Shown one piece after another: positions 56,662 through 64,000 of a stretch of DNA of 64,000 nt. This stretch comes from Curtobacterium flaccumfaciens. GTDB taxonomy: Bacteria > Actinomycetota > Actinomycetes > Actinomycetales > Microbacteriaceae. The translations under genes were made by a program, and so were the position numbers. Positions within the stretch are counted from its first letter, which is position 1. Each line of letters begins with the position of its first letter. Location: positions 3,658,001 to 3,722,000 of the forward strand of contig CP121450.1 of NCBI GenBank assembly GCA_029689965.1, in the 5' to 3' direction. The notes below the pieces were generated by a model. That model ran no database searches. It was not told the origin of the DNA and worked only from the letters and a program-made list of their open reading frames with translations.

Positions 56662-57660
56662 TCGGCGGACTCCTCCGGTCGGTCGGCGCCCCGGTCGGGC
56701 GTCCCCGTCCCTTCGGAGCCGACGAGCCGCGCGCCTGGTCCGGTGCCGGACTCGATGACGTCGCCGAACCCGGACAACGCGGACGCGACGGCAGCACGGT
56801 CCCCGGGCTGCGTGAGCACGACGACGTTCGGGCCGGCGTCGGCGGTGGCGTAGGCCTGCACCCCGGCGGCGCGGAGCTCGGCGACCGCGTCGAACACCGC
56901 GACGCTGCGGGCGTTCAGGTAGCGGATCGGGGGAACGCGCCCTCGATCGTGGCGTGCATGCGGAGGGCGTTGCTCTCGGTGATCTCGCCGATGCGCGTGA
57001 AGTCGCCGGCGGCGCAGGCGTCGAGCATGTCGCCGACGGTCTCGGTGGTCGAGGTCACCCACGCGGGGTAGAACGGTGACGTCGCGATGGTGCGTCGCAT
57101 CGCCTCGCGCGAGCCGATCGGCTTCGGGCCGACATCGATCGTCACGACCACCATCGCCATCGGCGGCGCGGGGATCGGCTCGGCGTAGGAGCCCTGGTCG
57201 TCGCCCGCGTGCCAGACCGCCACCCCGCCGGGATCGACCGCGTGGCCGAACCCGAACCGCGACGCGCGAGCCGGGACAGGTCCCGCGCCGACAGGTCGAG
57301 GCCGTAGGCCGCCGAGGCCGCCGTGGCGAGCGCCGCGAACCCCGAGGCGCTCGAGGCCAGGCCGGCACCGGTCGGCACCGTGTTCTCGGACACGACGCTC
57401 GCACGGGCATCGCTGCCGGCGAGGTCGCGCACGAGGTCGAGGAACTCGCGGACCCGCACCAGCGCACCGTCCTCGACGACGCGACCGTTCAGGGTGAACG
57501 CATCACCCGACCCGCCGTCCACCGTGACCGTCGTCGTCGTCGGGAACACGTCGAGCCCCATCGAGACGCTGCCCGTGGCGGGCAGCGCGAGCGACGCGTC
57601 CGCCTTGCCCCAGTACTTCACGAGGGCGATGTTGGGGTGCGCGACGGCGGTGGCGGTCAT
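56658..57660 (-). CDS. mvaD: Diphosphomevalonate decarboxylase (two frameshifts)
   Basis: About 334 residues. [21 protein letters not shown] with the family KYWGK, TVPTGAGLASSASGFAALATA (phosphate-binding loop), and a C-terminal YATADAGPNVVVL. It makes isopentenyl diphosphate with ATP and loss of CO2. Two one-base deletions near 57235 and 56925. Start and stop are overlapped with the neighbouring kinase genes (TGATG). Confidence 0.92.
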
Positions 57661-58626
57661 CAAGCGCGGTCTCCGATCGTGGTGGTCCAGGTGGCTGCGG
57701 CACCTGCGCCGCGGAGTGCGGCCGCGATGCGGTCCGCATGGTCGTCGTCCTCGGCCAGGGCGAGGACGCATCCGCCCCGCCCGCCACCGGTCAGCTTCGC
57801 ACCCAGTGCGCCCGCACCGCGTGCGGCCGCGACGAGTCCGTCCAGGTCCTCGCTCGAGACACCGAGCGAGGTGAGCAGGTCGTGTGCGGCGTCCATGCTG
57901 GCACCGAGCGCCTGGGCGTCACCACGCTCGAGTGTCCCCGTGCCCGTCCGGCGAGCTCCCGAGGCGGTCGATCACCGCGCGGACGGCCGGCGGGTCGGCC
58001 TCGAGCCGTTCGCGGACCGACGCGACCGCTTCGCGGGTGTGCCCGGGAACGCCGGTGTCGGCGACGACGAAGACGAACCGGTCGCCGAGCGCGACGGGCT
58101 CGACACGGCCGTCCTCGAACCACACCGGGGCGTCCGCTACGACCCCGCGCGCGTCGAGCCCGGACGGACGACCGTGTGCGACGCGTTCGCACTCCTGGAT
58201 GAGTTCGTGGTGGGTCTCGGCGTCGAGCGTCTCGCCCAGCGCGTCGGCGACCGCTGCGGTCACGGCGGCCGCGACGGCTGCGCTCGATCCCATGCCCCGC
58301 GCCGTGGGGACGTCGCTGTCGACCCGTACGTGGAAGTCCCGGTCGGTGACGCCGAGGCGTCGGAGCGTGGCGGTCACGGCCGTGACGGTGGGCATGACCG
58401 CCGCGGGAGCGAGGTCGAGCGGCCCGGTGTGGACCGTCGACGCGAGCTGGTGACCGCCTTCACCGACCGGCGTGACCGTGGCGACCACGGTCGCGTCGAG
58501 GACCGGGAGCACGAGTGCGGGTGCGCCGTGGACCACGGCGTGCTCACCGATCAGGATCGTCTTGCCGTGGGACGACGCCCGTCCGGTACGGGGAGCCGTG
58601 GTGTTCTCGAGGTCGCTGCTGGTCAT
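57660..58626 (-). CDS. mvk: Mevalonate kinase (two frameshifts)
   Basis: About 322 residues. GHMP-kinase motifs: [38 protein letters not shown] (P-loop), DVPTARG and the C-terminal [14 protein letters not shown]. First gene of the operon. Two one-base deletions in G runs near 57960 and 57937. A TAGGCT box (on the minus strand, near 58645) lies 13 bases before ATG 58626 and may be the operon promoter. Confidence 0.92.
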
Positions 58627-58708
58627 CGTGGGTCACGTCAGCCTAACCGTGATGGCCATGCGTCCGCTCGACGGTGTCCGTACCCCGGCCGTGCGGCAGC
58701 CGAACGCG

Positions 58709-59951
58709 TCAGCGGAGCGGTGCACGCCGGCGCTGGACCGCGATGACGACGGCCACCACGAGCGCCCCCAGGACGAGCGCGCCGCCCCGATCGCGACGGC
58801 GGACCCGACGCCCATCGCCGCGCCCAGGACCGCGAGCGTGATCCCGTTGCCGGTGCGCATCCCACTGCCGAACATGTTGTACACACCGACGACCCGTCCA
58901 CGCTGTTCGACCGGCGCCGGAGCTGGACCACCGCCTGCCCGATGGCGGTCGACGCCATGTTCGCGACACCGCCGACGAACAGCGCGACGACCGCGACGGC
59001 GAACCACCCGGTGACGGCGACGACGACGGTGGTGGCGCCGAAGAGCACGGTCGTCACCACGACGACCTTCGTGTTGGGCTTGAGCGCACCGGTCGCCTCG
59101 AGCAGGAACCCGCCGAGCACGCCGCCGGCGCCGTTCGCGAACAGGAGCAGGCCGTACCCGAGCCCGGCACTCCCCGCGCCGAGTGCGTCCGCGAAGGACG
59201 GGATCGACACCTGCAGCGAACCGCCGACGCAGAGCGCGACGAGCCCGGCGAGCACGATCATCGCCACGAGCACCGGGTCCCCGCCGACCCCGCGGATCGT
59301 CCGGAAGCCGTCGGCGATGGTGAGCCGGGCCCGGTGGACGTACCGCTCCGGGTGTGCCCCGTGTACGGCGTCCGGAGCATGAGGAGCGTCATCGGCAGGT
59401 AGAAGAGCACGTTCGCGAAGATCCCCAGGTCGATCCGAGACCGAGCAGGAGCGCCGAGCCGACGACCGGCCCGGCCAGGACCCCGAGGCTGCGGAAGGTC
59501 GCGTTCAGCCGCACCGCGCCCGGCAGTTCGGCGGGCTCGGCGAAGTCGTGCAGGAGCATCTGCTCGGCCGGTGCCCAGAGCGCTCCCGCGCACCCGTGCA
59601 GCACGAGCAGGACGCACGCCTCCCAGACCTGCAGCGTGCCGGTGAGGAAGAGCACGCCCAGCAGACCGACACGAGCATGAACAGCCCCTGCGCGATCTGC
59701 ACCAGTCGCCGGCAGTCGTACTTCTCCGCGAGGCCGCCGAACCACACGGACAGCAGCAGGAACGGCAGCCAGTGGCTGATGACCTCGAAGCCGACCAGCG
59801 CCGGCGAGTGGAACTCCTGCCAGAGCACCCAGTAGGTGATGACGTGCTCGATGTTGTCGCCCATCATCGACAGCCCGGCGGTGAACAGGTACGGGCGCGC
59901 GTGCCGGTCGCGGAGCGCGGCGAACCGGCGCGGGGTCGTGGTCGCGCTCAT
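58709..59951 (-). CDS. MFS transporter, MFS_3/EntS-like (five frameshifts)
   Basis: About 415 residues of a 12-helix exporter. Segments in order, joined over breaks near 59670, 59440, 59355, 58922 and 58800: ARPYLFTAGLSMMGDNIEHVITYWVLW, LLLSVWFGGLAEKYDCRRLVQ, CVLLVLHGCAGALWAPAEQMLLHDF, VRLNATFRSLGVLAGPVVG, ALCVGGSLQVSIPSFADALG and VAVVALFVGGVANMASTAIGQAVVQL, RGRVVGVYNMFGSGMRTGNG. The family exports siderophores or macrolide-like compounds; substrate unknown. It lies 83 bases from the mevalonate operon start and the same strand may allow read-through. Confidence 0.8.
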
Positions 59952-60034
59952 CGCACCTCCGGATCTGGTTCGACAACGGTACCGTCTCGCCGACGAGCAG
60001 CCGGATGGTCGATGCGACAGAGGTCACTGGTGAG

Positions 60035-60059
60035 TTGTGCACAATTGAGTTGCGTGCAA
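60035..60059. promoter_or_regulatory. Putative OhrR operator pair
   Basis: TTGTGCACAA (60035-60044, perfect palindrome) and TTGCGTGCAA (60050-60059, near-palindrome) are 15 bases apart, one to one and a half helical turns, directly before the ohrR start. OhrR commonly represses its own and ohr genes. Confidence 0.6.
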
Positions 60060-60069
60060 TGCTGATGCC

Positions 60070-60534
60070 GTGCCCGTGACCGACGAGATGGTGTGCTTCT
60101 CCCTCTACGCTGCGACCCGTGCGACCACGCAGGCGTACCGGTCGCTGCTCGAGCCCTGGAGCCTGACGTACCCGCAGTACCTCGTGCTCGTGACGCTGTG
60201 GATCGAGGGCGACCAGACGGTGTCGAGCCTCGGCGACCACCTGCAGCTCGACTCGGGCACGCTCTCGCCGCTGCTGCGCCGCATGGAGCAAGGGGAGCTC
60301 GTCCGTCGGGACCGGCGGAGTGCCGACGAGCGCGTCGTGACGGTGACGCTCGGCGAGCGCGGCCGCTCGATCCGCGGCGAACTGGCACACATCCCGTCGA
60401 CGATCGCCGCCGGGATGGGCCTGCCCGACGAGCGCGCCGCGATGGAACTCATCGCGACGCTGCACCGGCTGACCGAGACCATGCACGCCGCCGCGACGCC
60501 GAACCGCGCCGCTGCGCACCGAGACTCGGCCTGA
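60070..60534 (+). CDS. ohrR: OhrR-type MarR repressor (organic peroxide sensor)
   Basis: A 154-residue MarR/OhrR regulator. EMVCFSLYAATRATTQAYRSLLEP contains the reactive Cys that becomes oxidised by organic hydroperoxides and frees the DNA; LTYPQYLVLVTLWIEGDQ and LDSGTLSPLLRRMEQGELVRRDR complete the winged helix. GTG 60070 starts the frame. The gene lies just before ohr (60640) and a quinone reductase, a complete peroxide-response group. The last codons and stop are in a repeat copy (60521-60602). Confidence 0.9.
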   Translation: MPVTDEMVCFSLYAATRATTQAYRSLLEPWSLTYPQYLVLVTLWIEGDQTVSSLGDHLQLDSGTLSPLLRRMEQGELVRRDRRSADERVVTVTLGERGRSIRGELAHIPSTIAAGMGLPDERAAMELIATLHRLTETMHAAATPNRAAAHRDSA

Positions 60535-60602
60535 GCGACAGTTCTCGCGCCGCCGAGCCCGAGATCAGTCGCCTCACGCGAGTCTTGGGCCCGACGCCGC
60601 CG
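60521..60602. repeat. GAGTCTCGGCCTG repeat, copy B (overlaps ohrR end)
   Basis: Second copy of the element at 42811. It supplies the last four codons and stop of ohrR (gagactcggcctga) and continues to 60602. Confidence 0.6.
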
Positions 60603-60639
60603 ACCCCCGACCACTGACCCCCACGAAGGAAGGAACACC

Positions 60640-61062
<423 letters not shown>

Positions 61063-61064
61063 GC

Positions 61065-62061
61065 ATGACCGGGACCACCCCCACCACGATGCGCGCGGTC
61101 GTCCACGAGACCTTCGCCGAGCCGGCCGAGGTCCTCACCGTCCAGGAGCGCCCGGTCCCCACGCCCGGCGCCGGCGAGGTCCTCGTCCGCACGGTCCTCT
61201 CCCCGATCCACAACCACGACCTCTGGACCGTCCGTGGAACCTACGGCTTCAAGCCGGAGCTCCCCGCCGCCTCGGGCACCGAGGCGCTCGGCGTCGTCGA
61301 GGCACTCGGCGAGGGCGTCACGAATCTGCGGGTCGGCCAGCGCGTCGCCGGCGGGGCGTTCGGCGTCTGGGCCGAGTTCTACACGGCGAACGCCGCCGGG
61401 CTCGTCCCGTGCCGGACGCCATGCCCGACGAGGCCGCTGCGCAGCTCGTGTCGATGCCGTTCAGCGCCATCAGCCTGCTGCACTCGCTCGACCTGCGAGA
61501 GGGCGACTGGCTCATCCAGAACGCTGCGAACGGCGCGGTCGGACGCATGGTCGCCCAGCTCGGCGCGGCACGAGGCATCAACGTCATCGGGCTCGTCCGG
61601 CGGTCCGCGGGCGTCGAGGAGCTCCGTGGCCAGGGCATCGACCGCATCGTCGCCACGGACGCCGACGACTGGCAGGACCAGGTCGCCGCGATCACCGGCG
61701 GCGCCCGATCGTCGCCGGCGTCGAGTCCGTCGGGGGCAAGGCCGCGGGCGACATCGCGAGCGTCCTCGGCGAGGACGCCACGCTCGTCGTCTTCGGCGCC
61801 ATGTCGTCGCCCACGCTCGAGATCCCGTCCGGCAAGGTCATCTTCGGCCAGCTCACGGTCAAGGGCTTCTGGGGCAGCGTCGTCAGCAGGACGATGCCGG
61901 CCGAGACGAAGCAAGAGCTGTTCGGCGAGCTGATCACCCGTGTGCTCGACGGCTCGCTGACGCTCCCCGTCGCCGAGGTGTTCGCCTTCGAGGACGTCAG
62001 GGACGCCGTGCGCGCGAGCGACACCGCGGGCCGCGTCGGCAAGGTGCTGCTGCGTCCGTAG
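61065..62061 (+). CDS. Zinc-free MDR alcohol dehydrogenase/quinone reductase (two frameshifts)
   Basis: About 332 residues of the medium-chain dehydrogenase family: MRAVVHETFAEPAEVLTV, the PVPTPGAGEVLVRT stretch, GVVEALGEGV, and QNAANGAVGRMVAQLGAARG as the NADPH-binding region. No structural zinc cysteines are seen. It probably reduces quinones or enals after peroxide stress. Deletions near 61415 and 61708 are repaired. It starts 2 bases after the ohr stop. Confidence 0.85.
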
Positions 62062-62077
62062 ACGCGACCATCAGGAC

Positions 62078-62119
62078 GGACGGGAGGCCCGTGGCGGATC
62101 CGCCACGGGCCTCCCGTCC
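62078..62119. terminator. 42-bp perfect palindrome after the quinone reductase
   Basis: Arms of 21 bases start GGACGGGAGGCCCGTGGCGG and mirror exactly. It begins 16 bases after the stop and belongs to the GGAGGC family. Confidence 0.85.
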
Positions 62120-62167
62120 GCTTGTGTGTGCGTTCCTGCCCATCGCACTCGCCTTGGAAAGCCGAAA

Positions 62168-62206
62168 CGCGCGTAGGGGGTCGAAAGAGCGGACCTCCTA
62201 CGCGCG
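62168..62206. repeat. Hairpin CGCGCGTAGG/CCTACGCGCG
   Basis: Perfect 10-base arms (62168-62177 and 62197-62206) with a 19-base loop. The right arm is inside the first unit of the 19-base repeat. Confidence 0.7.
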
Positions 62207-62271
62207 ATTCGACTTCCTACGCGCGAATTGACTTCCTTCGCGCGAATCGGCCTCTTCCGCGCGGAGCGGCT
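62196..62271. repeat. 19-base degenerate tandem repeat, four copies
   Basis: Units tcctacgcgcgattcgact, tcctacgcgcgaattgact, tccttcgcgcgaatcggcc and a diverged fourth end 1 base before the sugar-transporter stop. Confidence 0.8.
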
Positions 62272-62272
62272 G

Positions 62273-63729
62273 CTAGCTGCGCGCCTTCTTCCCGGGGACC
62301 GTGAAGATGTTGCCGGTGGTGACGCCTTCCTCGACCTCTTCCAAGGTGCGCCCGCGGCTCTCCGGCACGAACTTCCAGATGAAGAGCAGCGCGAGCAGGC
62401 CGACGACGCCGAAGCCGAAGAACGTGCCGGTGATGCCCGTCGCAGCGACGATCGTCGGGAAGTAGAGGCCGAGGAACGCGTTCGCGATCCAGAGGCAGAA
62501 CACCGCGATGCCCATCCCGAGCGCCCGGATCTGGGTCGGGAAGATCTCCGAGAGGATCACCCACGTGGCGATGTTCAGGAACGTCTGCATCGAACCGACG
62601 AACGCGACGACCAGGAACAGGATGACCCACGGGCGAGCCGGGTTGCCCTCCACGAGCGTCATCGATGCGATGCCGATGAGGAAGTGGCAGACCGTCGTCA
62701 GCGAGTAGCCCAGGATGAGCGTCGTGCGGCGGTTGATCTTCTCCATGTTGTAGATGGCGATGAAGCCACCGATGACGGCGATGATGCCCGGCGCGATGTT
62801 CGCGATGAGCGCCGCCGACTGCTGGAAGCCCGACTCGATGAGCACGGTCTGGCCGTAGTACATGATCGAGTTGATGCCGGTGAGCTGCTGCGCGACGCCG
62901 ATGCCGGCCCCGATGAGCACGATGCGGATCAGCCACTTGTTGCCGAGCAGGACGCGCCAGCCGCTCTCGCGCTGCACCTTCGCCTCGAACTCGTTCGTGC
63001 GCTTGATGTCCTCGAGCTCGGCGGTGGCGCGCTCCTTCGAGCGGATCTGCCCGAGGACCGCGAGCGCCTCGTCGTTGCGGCCCTTCGACGCCAGCCAACG
63101 CGGGGACTCGGGGACGCGGAGCATGCCGATGAACAGCGCGATGGCCGGCAGGGCGCACACGGCGAGCATGACGCGCCAGACCCCGTCGCCCTCACCCCAC
63201 AGGTTGCCGATGACCGCGTTCACCACGAAGGCGGCGAGCTGACCGATCACGATCATGAGCTCGTTGCGGCCGGAGAGCGACCCGCGGATCTCGTACGGGC
63301 GAGTTCGGCGAGGAACACCGGCACGACCGTGGAGGCACCACCGACGGCGAGGCCGAGGAGCACCCGGCCGACCACCATCACGCCGAACACCGGCGCGAAG
63401 ACGCAGGTGAGCGTCCCCACGAAGAACGTGACCGCGAGCAGGATGATCGTCTTCCGACGACCCCATCCGTCGGCGACACGACCGCCGAGCATCGCGCCGA
63501 TCGCGGCGCCGAACAGGAGCGAGCTCGTGACGACGCCCTCGGTGAGGTTCGTGAGGCCGAGCTCCTGCTTCATCGGCAGGAGGGCGCCGTTGATCACACC
63601 GGTGTCGTACCCGAACAGCAGCCCGCCGAACGTGGCGACGAGCGCGAGGACTCCGAGACGACGGACGTGCGGCCCCTGACCCACGGGCGGCAGTGCGGTG
63701 TTCGGCGGTGTGGGTTTGATGTCGACCAT
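62273..63729 (-). CDS. Sugar/H+ symporter (sugar porter MFS)
   Basis: About 485 residues with 12 helices. Family marks: ATFGGLLFGYDTGVINGAL, GRVADGWGRRKT (helix 2-3 loop), PESPRWLASKGR, QQLTGINSIMYYGQTVL, and PESRGRTLEEVEE at the end of helix 12. Transports a hexose or pentose by proton symport. One deletion near 63300. AAGGAG lies 9 bases before ATG 63729; a strong promoter and palindrome precede it. Confidence 0.9.
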
Positions 63730-63774
63730 TCGGGTGACTCCTTCGTCAGTGATCAGGCTGCATCGCTTGGAAGG

Positions 63775-63802
63775 ATCGTAACCCGATTTCATGTCCTGTC
63801 AA
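63775..63802 (-). promoter_or_regulatory. Promoter of the sugar symporter
   Basis: On the minus strand, TTGACA (63797-63802) and TACGAT (63775-63780) are 16 bases apart, a near-consensus sigma-A promoter. Confidence 0.75.
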
Positions 63803-63813
63803 TCACACATGAA
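63788..63813. promoter_or_regulatory. Operator over the symporter promoter
   Basis: TTCATGT-N12-ACATGAA, a perfect inverted repeat that encloses the -35 box. It resembles GntR/ROK or DeoR-type sites. Repression is likely, probably relieved by the transported sugar. Confidence 0.65.
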
Positions 63814-63858
63814 GACATTGCTGCCATTGGATCGCTCCACGAAAGTCCTGGTCAGCAG

Positions 63859-64000
63859 TCACTCGTCCTCGGCCGCCGGCTCGTCCAGCACCTCCCCCAG
63901 TGACGCCATGTCCGCACCGTGGTCGGTGTAGCGGCGGACGGTCCGACGGGCGGCGGCGCTGGCGGCACCGGAGAGCCGCGGGTTGCGCTTCGCAGCATCG
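63859..64000 (-). CDS. Partial gene at the right edge, C-terminus only
   Basis: About 46 residues and a TGA are visible: AAKRNPRLSGAASAAARRTV, RYTDHGADMASLGEVLDEPA and AEDE. The frame is open to the edge. Not recognised; a regulator or enzyme tail are both possible. Confidence 0.4.
   Translation of the reverse strand, partial: DAAKRNPRLSGAASAAARRTVRRYTDHGADMASLGEVLDEPAAEDE

Overview
The window is a 64 kb piece of a high-GC actinobacterial chromosome. Codon use, abundant leaderless start codons (a TANNNT box about 7 bases before ATG), a mycothiol-dependent maleylpyruvate isomerase-like protein, a mevalonate operon and a protein O-mannosyltransferase fit a Microbacteriaceae member such as Curtobacterium. 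The genus is an inference. No rRNA, tRNA, CRISPR array, insertion sequence or phage gene was seen. About 60 apparent single-base frameshifts (about one per kb, mostly one-base deletions next to G or C runs) interrupt otherwise intact genes. Rejoined reading frames restore complete families with all motifs, so they look like uncorrected sequencing or assembly errors. Gene coordinates below span the rejoined genes.

Layout. 1-5.5 kb: tail of a protein O-mannosyltransferase, a TetR/MFS exporter pair with a clear operator, a sulfurtransferase and an epimerase. 5.5-12.8 kb: a P-loop kinase-like protein, a DUF255 thioredoxin-fold protein, HrpA helicase, a VOC protein and a HAD hydrolase. 12.8-20.8 kb: a YbaK-type deacylase with a membrane protein, a three-gene operon (maleylpyruvate isomerase-like, chloramphenicol acetyltransferase-like, GNAT), a methyltransferase, a LacI regulator and small enzymes. 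21-30.4 kb: type II NADH dehydrogenase, a TetR/NmrA-like pair with two operators, an OafA-type acyltransferase, and AraC, EamA and LysR genes.

30.5-44.2 kb is a surface-polymer and glycosylation region. An ECF sigma factor with a built-in zinc-finger anti-sigma tail faces a tightly overlapping operon: a 57-residue sorting-signal-like peptide, WecB epimerase, an exosortase-like protein with a Cys/Arg/His triad, a cellulose-synthase-like GT2 and a six-helix membrane protein. Nearby lie a secreted protein with a sorting-type C-terminus, a GT39 transferase, a two-component system and a GT2-GtrA fusion. This is the best candidate for an undescribed system: a small exosortase-coupled exopolysaccharide and surface-protein locus.

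44.4-51.7 kb holds an unusually long glutamate synthase large chain, a cysteine-free small protein and a CysJ-like diflavin reductase in one overlapping operon with no GltD. 53.4-58.6 kb is a five-gene mevalonate operon (kinase, decarboxylase, phosphokinase, HMG-CoA reductase, HMG-CoA synthase), without an isopentenyl-diphosphate isomerase gene in the cluster. 58.7-64 kb has an MFS transporter, an OhrR/Ohr/quinone-reductase peroxide group and a sugar/H+ symporter. Short palindromic repeat families, several exactly 42 bp long, lie in the gaps, and pieces of one family are found inside coding regions.
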